From: Campylobacterales bacterium
GTDB taxonomy: Bacteria > Campylobacterota > Campylobacteria > Campylobacterales > Sulfurimonadaceae
Length of the DNA: 6,331 nt
Direction of reading: 5' to 3'
Assembly (NCBI GenBank): GCA_016937915.1
Contig: JAFGVR010000007.1
Location: 1 to 6,331 of the forward strand
Positions 1 to 6,331 of this stretch are shown here, one piece after another. How positions within the stretch are numbered: position 1 is the stretch's first letter; each line of letters opens with the position of its first letter. The position numbers were made by a program, and so were the translations under genes. Below the pieces are notes generated by a model, which was not told the origin of the DNA, did not search any database, and was given only the letters and a program-made list of their open reading frames with translations.

Positions 1-136
1 ATTATATATTTAAATTATTGAACAAATATGACTTTTACAAAACCATTATCTCATTTTATCAATTCACATATAAAATCATAATTCTAGCAATAATGGAAAA
101 TTTTACTTATAAAATGACATATTTAGCATATAGATA

Positions 137-153
137 ATAATTATATTAATTAT
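137..153. repeat. AT-only inverted repeat upstream of the ccoG promoter
   Basis: Two perfect 7-bp arms (ATAATTA and TAATTAT) flank a 3-bp TAT spacer, about 35 bp upstream of the candidate -10 element of ccoG. A site here could bind a dimeric regulator. The bases starting at 133 also resemble a Fur box in part, matching about 13 of 19 positions. In DNA with about 15% G+C such matches arise easily by chance, so this is recorded as a visible palindrome without an assigned function. Confidence 0.25.
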
Positions 154-186
154 AAGTAATTCTTAATACAAATATAAAAAATTCTT

Positions 187-195
187 TGTTATAAT
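187..195 (+). promoter_or_regulatory. Candidate sigma-70 promoter of ccoG (extended -10)
   Basis: The bases TGTTATAAT form a perfect extended -10 element (TG, one base, TATAAT). No TTGACA-like hexamer stands at the -35 distance, where the sequence is only A/T-rich. Campylobacter and Helicobacter sigma-70 promoters are known to rely on an extended -10 with AT-rich upstream DNA rather than a -35 box. Transcription would start near position 202 and give a leader of about 27 nt. The ribosome binding site AAGGA (218-222) follows, 6 nt before the ccoG start codon. Confidence 0.65.
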
Positions 196-197
196 AT

Positions 198-230
198 GGA
201 TAAGTTATTTTAAAATTAAGGATAAGTTAT
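198..230 (+). repeat. Direct repeat GGATAAGTTAT around the ccoG leader
   Basis: The 11-base string GGATAAGTTAT occurs at 198-208 and again at 220-230, with a period of 22 bp (about two helical turns). The first copy lies just after the -10 element and across the predicted transcription start. The second carries the GGA of the ribosome binding site and the first two bases of the ccoG start codon. It could be a small tandem duplication of the translation start or a paired operator; the sequence does not decide between these. Confidence 0.5.
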
Positions 231-1671
231 GAGCGAAAACTCAACTGGTATTAAAATACCAACTCCTTGGAGAATTAAGAGATATTATCTGTACGCTGTA
301 GTTACTGTTATAGCTTTAATACTTCCGTGGATTCAAGTGGATGGTAACCATTTCTTTTTACTAAGCTTTGATAAGCTTAAGTTACACCTTGCATTTGTTC
401 AGTTTGATATGCAAGAGATGTATCTAATGCCATTTTTACTTATGATTATGTTTTTGGGTATATTTGGTATGACTGTTATGGGTGGTCGTGTTTTTTGTGG
501 ATGGGTATGTCCGCAGACTGTTTTTAGGGTTATATATCGTGACCTTATAGAGACAAAAATTTTAGGTCTTCGCAAACGCATCAAAAACAAGCAACAAGAA
601 CCTGATATGACTAAGAGCGAAAATAAGGTAAAAAAAGCTATCGCTATTGTTTTATGGACTGTTTTAGCTTTAATTGCTGGTGCAAACTTTATGTGGTTCT
701 TTGTACCACCTGAAGATTTCTTTAGTTATCTGGCAAACCCAGCTGATCACATGGTAACTATAGGGTTTATTTTAGGAATTGCTGCGTTTTTAGTTTATGA
801 TGTTGTATTTTTAAAAGAGAACTTTTGTGTATATGTATGTCCATATTCAAGAATCCAGTCTGTTTTATATGATGAACATACAGTTATGGCTCTATATAAC
901 CCTCACCGTGGTGGTAACATCTATGATGGTCATGATAAACTTTATACAAAACAAAAAGATATTAAAGCAGCTGAGCCTCACGCTGAGTGTACAGCTTGTG
1001 AGAGTTGTGTAACTGTATGTCCAACTCACATCGATATCCGTCAAGGTTTACAGTTAGAGTGTATCAACTGTTTAGAGTGTGTGGATGCTTGTACTACTGT
1101 AATGGGTAAACTTGGAAAAGAGTCACTTGTAACTTGGTCAAGTGATTATGAGATTATAGATCAAAAAGGTAAGACTAGATATTTCCGTCCAAAAATCCTT
1201 GCATATATGGGGATTATCGCTATTATCATGGTTATCATCGCTATGATGGGAAGTAAAAAAGAGCATATGCTTTTAAATATCAACAAAGAGACTAGACTCT
1301 ACTCTACAAAAGCTTTAGATAATGGTTCTGTTCAAGTTGATAACGCTTATGAGTTCTTACTTCAAAATATCCAAAATGAGTCTATGAAGTATTATTTTGA
1401 TATTATCGCTCCAAAAGGTATGGAAGGTAAAATCAAGATAGATAAACCAAATGCACCATTTACAGTAACACCTGGGTATAAAAAGAAAAAGATAGTTGTT
1501 TTAACAACTACTGAAGTTTTAGCTGATGATGCTAGAAAAGATACAGTTATCCCTATCAAAATCTACGCTTATGCTTTAGATAAAGATGGTAAGAAAAGTG
1601 AGAAGATCGCAGTTATGAGAGATTCGATCTTTGTTTTCCCAAAAGCTAACATTCTTAAAGAAGCTAAATAG
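229..1671 (+). CDS. ccoG: Cytochrome c oxidase accessory protein CcoG (FixG/RdxA family)
   Basis: This is an inner-membrane iron-sulfur protein needed for assembly of cbb3-type cytochrome c oxidase. Family members are reported to act as cupric reductases that supply Cu(I) for the oxidase centre. Of the 480 residues, hydrophobic segments lie near 21-38, 66-84, 137-158, 176-195 and 323-340. The first CxxxCP pair (C90, C94) follows segment 2 and the second (C200, C204) follows segment 4. A cytoplasmic ferredoxin domain carries two complete [4Fe-4S] sets: C254, C257, C260, C264 and C278, C281, C284, C288. From about 345 to 470 there is a soluble tail that matches the FixG immunoglobulin-like C-terminal domain and should be periplasmic. 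The length is normal for the family and no key cysteine is missing. The ATG at 229 is chosen because AAGGA lies 6 nt upstream. No ccoNOPQ or ccoHIS gene follows; the upstream neighbour is outside the window. Confidence 0.97.
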   Translation: MSENSTGIKIPTPWRIKRYYLYAVVTVIALILPWIQVDGNHFFLLSFDKLKLHLAFVQFDMQEMYLMPFLLMIMFLGIFGMTVMGGRVFCGWVCPQTVFRVIYRDLIETKILGLRKRIKNKQQEPDMTKSENKVKKAIAIVLWTVLALIAGANFMWFFVPPEDFFSYLANPADHMVTIGFILGIAAFLVYDVVFLKENFCVYVCPYSRIQSVLYDEHTVMALYNPHRGGNIYDGHDKLYTKQKDIKAAEPHAECTACESCVTVCPTHIDIRQGLQLECINCLECVDACTTVMGKLGKESLVTWSSDYEIIDQKGKTRYFRPKILAYMGIIAIIMVIIAMMGSKKEHMLLNINKETRLYSTKALDNGSVQVDNAYEFLLQNIQNESMKYYFDIIAPKGMEGKIKIDKPNAPFTVTPGYKKKKIVVLTTTEVLADDARKDTVIPIKIYAYALDKDGKKSEKIAVMRDSIFVFPKANILKEAK

Positions 1672-1688
1672 GTTTTAAAATAAACTAA

Positions 1689-1724
1689 GATAAACTCTAC
1701 AAATACTATTTGTAGGTGTTTATC
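1689..1724 (+). promoter_or_regulatory. Long hairpin sequestering the ribosome binding site of the DUF748 gene
   Basis: GATAAAC (1689-1695) pairs with GTTTATC (1718-1724), T1696 can wobble with G1716, and CTACAAAT (1697-1704) pairs perfectly with ATTTGTAG (1708-1715) around an ACT loop. This makes a 16-pair stem with a single bulged base (T1717). It ends directly before the ATG at 1725. The only Shine-Dalgarno-like bases, AGG at 1714-1716, are inside the stem, so folding should hide them. A TAAAAT at 1676-1681 could be a weak -10 whose transcript would start right at the hairpin. It could also be a ccoG terminator, but a clean U-tract does not follow (the next bases are ATGTTTAAAAAAA), or a DNA operator. 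The pairing is plain in the sequence; the role is inferred. Confidence 0.6.
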
Positions 1725-4685
1725 ATGTTTAAAAAAATTTTAATCTCCACAGTTCTAATCTACACAATTTTTGGATTTTTTATCCTTCCATATCTTTTAA
1801 AATCACAAATAATTAAAACTGTTCAAAACTCCATTTACGCTGATATGGCGATAGATGATATAAAATTTAACCCATATACATTTAAACTAGATGCAAAAGA
1901 TATAACCATAGTAGATGCAAATCAAAAAAAGCTTTTCTCACTTGATGGTTTAAGTATAAATATAGAGCTACACTCACTCATAGATGCTACTATCCACATA
2001 AAAGATATAATCTTAAAAAATCCAAATATAACACTTAGTTATGATGGAGAGTTTAATTTTGAAAAACTTTTAAAACCATCAGCAAAAAGTGATGAATCTT
2101 TTACTATTCTAAGAGTTTTGATAGATAAAATCTCTATCGAGGATGGTGGAGTTTTTTATGATGATTTTACGAAAAAACCTATCTATCAAACATCACTTAC
2201 AAATTTAAACTTTGAGTTAAAAGATATAGATACAAAACAGCTTCAAAACAGTGATGCTAAGTTTAAACTACATTTTGTGTTCAACAACGATGGGAGTATA
2301 AAACTAAAAACAAAAATCTTATCGTTTGAACCTTTAGTCTTAAAAGGGGGATTAGAGTTTGAAAACTTTGAGCTTTACTCACCATACAAATATCTAAAAG
2401 ATAACCTAAATCTAGAGGTGGCTGATGGTGTTTTAAACCTTGATTCATCGTTTTATATAGATATGGGTGATGCAAATAAAACTAAGATAGATGTTACAAA
2501 CTTATCACTAGATAAACTCAGATTAAAACCAAAAGATAAAAACGATGATATATTAAACTTAAAAAACATCACACTCTCAGATGCTACCATTTTCCCATTT
2601 TCAAACTCTATGCAGGTTAAAAATATCTCTTTAGATGCACTTTATAGTGGTGCATATATGGGTAAAGATGGTGGGATTGATTGGACTAGATATATCAAAA
2701 CAAATTTTAAAAGTGGTGAGAGTAAAGATGCAACAAATCCTTGGAGTGTAAAGTTAGATGGAGTTGAGTTAAGAGATAGTTCATTTAAGTTCTCAAATGC
2801 AAATCAAAAAATATACGATACAAAACTAAAAAATCTATCTTTAAAAAATATAGTTTTAGATGCAGACAATATCAGTGTAGATAATTTTTATATAAAAGAT
2901 TCTAAATTTGATTTTTACGATAAAACTCTTAAAAAAACCGCAACTTTTGGATTTGACAAGATAGATATAAATATCTCAAATATAGCTACAAAAAAAGATA
3001 TCTTCTCAAACTACACTTTAGATGCGAGGCTAGATAAAGCTGGGTATATAAAATCAAAAGGGGAGTTTAATCTATCTCAGTTAAAACAAAAAGGTTCACT
3101 TATATTTGAGCATCTCCCACTAAATGGTTTAAATCCATACATAGGGGAGAATCTACATCTAAAACTTAAAGATGGTTTTTTAAATCTAGATGCAAAACTT
3201 GGTTATGAACAATCACAAACAAAACCAGATATAGAGTTAAGAGGTTTAGTTGAGCTTAACTCCATAAAAGTTCAAGATACAAGAGATAAAACAACTTTGG
3301 TTAAGTTAGATAGATTTACCCTAAAATCTTTTGAGCTTGAGCTTTTTCCAAATAGATTATATGTAGATAAAGCTACACTTGATTCGTTTTATCTAAAGAC
3401 TATCATAAATAAAGATAAATCTATGAACCTCTCAACTTTGCAAAAAGTTGCATCAAATAAAAATACTGATGCAAAAAGGGAAAAAAGTGAGCCATTTAAT
3501 ATAAAAGTGATGGAGTTAAATATAAAAAATGGTAAAGCGAAGTTTGAAGACAACTCACTTCCAATAGATTTTAAAACAGATATTCACTCACTTGATGGGA
3601 TGATTTATGCTATCTCTAGTTCAAAAGATGAAACAAGTTATGTAGATATAGATGGTGAGGTTGATAAATATGGTTCAGTGAAGTTAAAAGGGAGTGTAGA
3701 TGCTGGAGATATAAAAAAATATATGGATTTGGATCTAAACTTTAGAAACTTAGATCTAAGCTCTATCAGCGGATACAGTGCAGTTTTTGCTGGGCATAAG
3801 ATAGTAGATGGAAGGCTGTTTTTAGACCTTGGTTATGAGATAATGGACTCAAAACTAAACAGTTCAAACAGCATCATCATAAAAAATATAAAACTAGGTG
3901 AAGAGTACAAAGATAGTAACACAACTCCACTTCCACTTAGATTTGCCATAGCACTATTAGAAGATAGCGATGGGGTGATAGATATAGATATGCCTATACA
4001 AGGTGATATAGACAATCCAGATTTTAAGTATAGAGCATTGGTTTTTAAAACATTTTTTAAACTCATAGGTAGTGCTGTAACTTCACCATTTAGGTTTTTA
4101 GGAGCTATACTAGGGGTAGATGGTGATAAACTCTCATATATGGAGTTTGAAAAAGGTAAAAGTTATCTCATACCATCTGAAAAAGAGAAACTGGAAAATA
4201 TCTCAAAAATTATGATAAAAAAACCAAAAATATCTATAGCTATAACACCTACTTATGATGAAATTTTTGATAGATATGAAATACAAAAAGAGAAGTTTAT
4301 AGATATAGTGGTTAAAAAAGCAAACTTAGAGAGTAGAAAAAATCATATAAATGCTTTAAATATTGAGCTTTTGGAAAATATCTATAAAGAGTTAGATAAA
4401 GATGCAAATATAGAAAATCTAAAAGATGAGTTAAAACAAAAGTATGATGATAAAGAGTTTGAGAGTGAATATCTAAAAAGGTTGCAAAAACTTTGTATAG
4501 ATGGGCAAAAAGTAACTAAAGATGAGTTGGAAAATCTTGCGAAAAATAGGGTACAAGTGATTACAGAGTATCTGATAAACGATAAAAAAGTAGATGCTCA
4601 TAGATTTAAGACAAAAGAGGTTAAAGTTTTAAATCTTAAAGAAACTAACTATATAAAATTAGATCTTAAAATAGAGAAGGATTGA
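1725..4685 (+). CDS. DUF748/AsmA-like envelope protein with degenerate OmpA-like C-terminus
   Basis: This 986-residue protein has one N-terminal membrane segment (about 4-25) and a long, predicted periplasmic, beta-rich remainder. That is the form of the AsmA-like superfamily, whose members (AsmA, TamB, YhdP, YdbH) are linked to outer-membrane biogenesis and phospholipid transport between membranes. A module ending in DG-x-L-x-LD occurs three times, near 220-240, 471-489 and 684-701. Residues about 742-800 (ALLEDSDGVIDIDMPIQGDI, then a TSPFRFLGA stretch) are characteristic of DUF748 proteins. From about 802 a region opens like an OmpA domain (SYMEFEKGKSYLIP) and closes like one (LAKNRVQVITEYL, then a short beta end), with a charged helical insertion between. 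The usual peptidoglycan-binding motif is not evident. An in-frame GTG at 1716 would add three residues but has no ribosome binding site, so the ATG at 1725 is preferred. Substrate and partners are unknown; transport of lipid is inference from the superfamily. Confidence 0.88.
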   Translation: MFKKILISTVLIYTIFGFFILPYLLKSQIIKTVQNSIYADMAIDDIKFNPYTFKLDAKDITIVDANQKKLFSLDGLSINIELHSLIDATIHIKDIILKNPNITLSYDGEFNFEKLLKPSAKSDESFTILRVLIDKISIEDGGVFYDDFTKKPIYQTSLTNLNFELKDIDTKQLQNSDAKFKLHFVFNNDGSIKLKTKILSFEPLVLKGGLEFENFELYSPYKYLKDNLNLEVADGVLNLDSSFYIDMGDANKTKIDVTNLSLDKLRLKPKDKNDDILNLKNITLSDATIFPFSNSMQVKNISLDALYSGAYMGKDGGIDWTRYIKTNFKSGESKDATNPWSVKLDGVELRDSSFKFSNANQKIYDTKLKNLSLKNIVLDADNISVDNFYIKDSKFDFYDKTLKKTATFGFDKIDINISNIATKKDIFSNYTLDARLDKAGYIKSKGEFNLSQLKQKGSLIFEHLPLNGLNPYIGENLHLKLKDGFLNLDAKLGYEQSQTKPDIELRGLVELNSIKVQDTRDKTTLVKLDRFTLKSFELELFPNRLYVDKATLDSFYLKTIINKDKSMNLSTLQKVASNKNTDAKREKSEPFNIKVMELNIKNGKAKFEDNSLPIDFKTDIHSLDGMIYAISSSKDETSYVDIDGEVDKYGSVKLKGSVDAGDIKKYMDLDLNFRNLDLSSISGYSAVFAGHKIVDGRLFLDLGYEIMDSKLNSSNSIIIKNIKLGEEYKDSNTTPLPLRFAIALLEDSDGVIDIDMPIQGDIDNPDFKYRALVFKTFFKLIGSAVTSPFRFLGAILGVDGDKLSYMEFEKGKSYLIPSEKEKLENISKIMIKKPKISIAITPTYDEIFDRYEIQKEKFIDIVVKKANLESRKNHINALNIELLENIYKELDKDANIENLKDELKQKYDDKEFESEYLKRLQKLCIDGQKVTKDELENLAKNRVQVITEYLINDKKVDAHRFKTKEVKVLNLKETNYIKLDLKIEKD
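4675..4681 (+). promoter_or_regulatory. Ribosome binding site of nnr inside the preceding gene
   Basis: AGAAGGA lies in the last codons of the DUF748 gene, 5 nt before the nnr ATG at 4687. The upstream stop TGA (4683-4685) sits between this site and the start, so ribosomes finishing the first gene end on the initiation region of the second. This fixes the nnr start and points to co-transcription with translational coupling. Confidence 0.85.
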
Positions 4686-4686
4686 T

Positions 4687-6051
4687 ATGCAAAAACTTTT
4701 TGAAGAAGTTAATTCACTAGATAAAAGATGTTACGATGAGTTTGGACTAAGCGAAGATATACTTATGGAACACGCCGCTAATGGGATGGCATCTTTTATA
4801 AGGACAAATTTTGAAAAAAACTCAACAGTATCTATAGTAGTTGGGAGTGGAAACAATGGTGCAGATGGGATAGCTTTAGCTAGAATTTTGCATGGGGACT
4901 ATGATGTTGGATTGTTTTATACAAAAGAGCCAAAATCTAAAATGGCACTCTTGCAACACAATCGTTCTCAAGCTGTGGGTGTAAAGATACTTGATGAGTT
5001 AAATGAGTGTGACATCTTAGTAGATGCGATAGTAGGAACTGGCTTTAGTGGCGAGTTTGATGAAAACATCTCATCACTTATAAAGTATATGAACTCACTA
5101 AAGAGTTATAAGATAGCGTGTGATATCCCTAGTGGATATAAATTTTACGCAGATGCAACCCTCACTATGGGTGCTTTAAAAAAAGAGATGTTTTTAGATG
5201 CATATAAAGATTATATCGGTGATGTTTGGGTTTTAGAGCTTGGTGTAACTAGGGGTGTGTATGAGAGTTACACAAACTGGTACCTTTTGGATATGGAGGA
5301 TTTGAATCTCCCTAACAGATACAAAAAAGATACACACAAAGGGAGTTTTGGGCATCTTAGTGTAGCTTGTGGTCAAAAAAGTGGAGCTAGCATCATGAGT
5401 GCATCTGCAGCTCTTCGTTTTGGGACTGGTCTAGTCACACTTGTGGGGTTTGAAGATGTACAAGTGCCACACTCACTTATGTACTCACATGCACTCCCAA
5501 ACACTACAACTGCCCTTGCACTTGGGATGGGGCTTGGAAATGAGTTTAGTAAGATGGATATGGATAAATTTTTAGATAACTCATATCCACTTATAGCTGA
5601 TGCTGATATATTTTATATGGATATTTTAAAAGAGTTGTTAAAGAGAAAAAATGTAGTTCTAACTCCCCATCCAAAAGAGTTTGTACAAATGTTAAAGATG
5701 CTAAACCTTGCTGATATAGAGGTAGAGGAACTACAAAAAAATCGTTTTGAGTATGTAGAGATGTTTTGTAAAAATTATCCAGATGCCACACTTTTACTAA
5801 AAGGTGCAAATGTGATTATAGCTCAAAGTGATACATTTTTTATAAATCATCATGGAACTTCAAAACTCTCAAAAGGGGGGAGTGGTGATGTGCTTAGTGG
5901 ACTTATCGGTGCATTACTCGCTCAAGGATTTTACCCTTTAGATGCAGCCATAAACGCTTCACTTGCCCATAGCAAACTAGCACTAGATTTTAAGGGGGCT
6001 GACTTTTCACTTACGCCTGATGATTTGATAAATGGGATTTGCAATCTGTAA
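4687..6051 (+). CDS. nnr: Bifunctional NAD(P)H-hydrate epimerase / ADP-dependent NAD(P)H-hydrate dehydratase
   Basis: This cytoplasmic repair enzyme restores NADH and NADPH that have become hydrated. The N-terminal half (YjeF_N, about 1-205) interconverts R and S hydrates. The C-terminal half (YjeF_C, ribokinase-like, about 212-454) dehydrates the S form using ADP. Epimerase motifs seen are GSGNNGADG (53-61), VDAIVGTGFSG (112-122) and CDIPSG (145-150). Dehydratase motifs are HKGSFGHLSVACG (217-229), AALRFGTGLV (241-250), LTPHPKEF (325-332), LLKGANVII (370-378) and GGSGDVLSG (397-405), where D401 is the expected catalytic aspartate. At 454 residues it is shorter than the roughly 500 of many homologues; one visible trimming is the short stretch between IPSG and the TMGALK strand. 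The TPHPKEF motif has Lys where many homologues have Gly. It starts one nucleotide after the DUF748 stop. Motifs of both halves are intact, so both activities are expected. Confidence 0.96.
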   Translation: MQKLFEEVNSLDKRCYDEFGLSEDILMEHAANGMASFIRTNFEKNSTVSIVVGSGNNGADGIALARILHGDYDVGLFYTKEPKSKMALLQHNRSQAVGVKILDELNECDILVDAIVGTGFSGEFDENISSLIKYMNSLKSYKIACDIPSGYKFYADATLTMGALKKEMFLDAYKDYIGDVWVLELGVTRGVYESYTNWYLLDMEDLNLPNRYKKDTHKGSFGHLSVACGQKSGASIMSASAALRFGTGLVTLVGFEDVQVPHSLMYSHALPNTTTALALGMGLGNEFSKMDMDKFLDNSYPLIADADIFYMDILKELLKRKNVVLTPHPKEFVQMLKMLNLADIEVEELQKNRFEYVEMFCKNYPDATLLLKGANVIIAQSDTFFINHHGTSKLSKGGSGDVLSGLIGALLAQGFYPLDAAINASLAHSKLALDFKGADFSLTPDDLINGICNL

Positions 6052-6060
6052 GTTTTATTA

Positions 6061-6069
6061 TGTTATAAC
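6061..6069 (+). promoter_or_regulatory. Possible extended -10 promoter for thiG
   Basis: TGTTATAAC in the 62-nt nnr-thiG gap matches the extended -10 pattern at all but the last base and closely resembles the ccoG element TGTTATAAT. There is no clear -35. Transcription would start near 6076, about 38 nt before the thiG ATG. A second AT-rich hexamer, TATATT at 6087-6092, is too close to the ribosome binding site to serve. thiG may equally be read through from nnr, since no terminator is visible between them. Confidence 0.35.
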
Positions 6070-6113
6070 TCGCCAACAAACTAGGATATATTAGAAAACA
6101 AGGAACGATAAAT

Positions 6114-6331
6114 ATGAATGATACTTTAAAAATAGGAAAGTATGAGTTAAACTCAAGACTTATAGTTGGTAGTGGAAAATACGACTCATTTGAGATGACA
6201 AAAGAGGCTACTTTGGCTAGTGGAAGTGAGCTTATTACAGTTGCAGTTCGCCGTTTAAACATAACTGACCCAAACAAAGAAAACCTAAGAGATACTTTTG
6301 CAGGGACAAATGTAAAGTTTTTACCAAACTC
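6114..6331 (+). CDS. thiG: Thiazole synthase ThiG, N-terminal part (cut by window end)
   Basis: ThiG forms the thiazole phosphate of thiamine from 1-deoxy-D-xylulose 5-phosphate, a glycine- or tyrosine-derived imine, and sulfur delivered by ThiS thiocarboxylate. Seventy-two codons are visible, starting [20 protein letters not shown]. Family marks are [10 protein letters not shown] (7-16), the GSGKY motif (20-24, usually GTGKY), [10 protein letters not shown] (40-49) and the start of the LPNSAG motif at the window edge (LPNS). The Schiff-base lysine lies further downstream and cannot be checked. The ATG at 6114 is supported by AAGGA at 6100-6104, 9 nt upstream. No thiS gene precedes it here, and no TPP riboswitch is seen in the short leader. 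The gene is truncated only by the window, and no frameshift is seen in the part shown. Confidence 0.96.
   Translation, partial: MNDTLKIGKYELNSRLIVGSGKYDSFEMTKEATLASGSELITVAVRRLNITDPNKENLRDTFAGTNVKFLPN

Noticed and set aside
100..115. Small inverted repeat ATTTTA / TAAAAT as a terminator of an upstream gene
   Set aside because: The stem has only six A-T pairs and no G-C pair or U-tract, so it should not be stable.
3..137. Open frame of 44 codons running in from the left edge, possible 3' end of an upstream gene
   Set aside because: The translation is mostly Tyr, Phe, Ile, Lys and Thr with no Gly or Val and no recognisable motif, as expected for random DNA at about 15% G+C.
196..213. Five-codon leader peptide (ATG GAT AAG TTA TTT TAA) before ccoG
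   Set aside because: Its ATG lies upstream of the transcription start predicted from the -10 element, and it has no ribosome binding site.
1716..1724. GTG at 1716 as start of the DUF748 protein
   Set aside because: No ribosome binding site stands before it; the ATG at 1725 has AGG 8 nt upstream and gives a normal N-terminus for a membrane anchor.
3833..4066. Minus-strand open frames inside the DUF748 gene (also 2281-2475)
   Set aside because: They lie wholly within a clearly coding plus-strand gene, show no family motif and have low-complexity hydrophobic or serine-rich translations.
6052..6113. TPP riboswitch or terminator between nnr and thiG
   Set aside because: The gap is only 62 nt, lacks the CTGAGA element and has no GC-containing stem followed by a U-tract.
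6011..6277. Minus-strand open frame of 88 codons over the nnr-thiG junction
   Set aside because: It overlaps the well-supported nnr 3' end and thiG 5' end and has no recognisable protein family features.
1..6331. A new defence, mobile or secretion system
   Set aside because: Every substantial reading frame is explained by a known family, and no repeats, transposase, integrase or toxin-like genes are visible.

Overview
The window looks like chromosomal DNA of a Campylobacterota (epsilonproteobacterial) organism. It is very AT-rich, the candidate promoter has an extended -10 and no recognisable -35, and the proteins read like those of Sulfurimonas-type bacteria. The genus is an inference from gene content and protein style; no search was possible. 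All four genes are on the plus strand.

Layout. Positions 1-228 are non-coding, about 15% G+C by hand count, and end in a candidate promoter and ribosome binding site for ccoG. ccoG (229-1671) encodes a membrane iron-sulfur protein for assembly of cbb3-type cytochrome c oxidase. After a 53-nt gap dominated by a long hairpin that ends at the next start codon comes a 986-residue DUF748/AsmA-like envelope protein (1725-4685). One nucleotide later starts nnr (4687-6051), the bifunctional NAD(P)H-hydrate repair enzyme. After a 62-nt gap the 5' end of thiG (6114 onward, cut by the window edge) begins; it encodes thiazole synthase of thiamine biosynthesis.

How the genes relate. The DUF748 gene and nnr are packed like one transcript and are probably translationally coupled. 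The other junctions leave room for separate promoters. The four products serve different processes: respiratory oxidase copper handling, envelope biogenesis, cofactor repair and vitamin synthesis. This is a co-directional run of housekeeping genes, not one dedicated system. I found no mobile element, CRISPR array, tRNA, rRNA or defence/toxin module, and no convincing novel multi-gene system. The most unusual signal is the hairpin at 1689-1724, which buries the ribosome binding site of the DUF748 gene.
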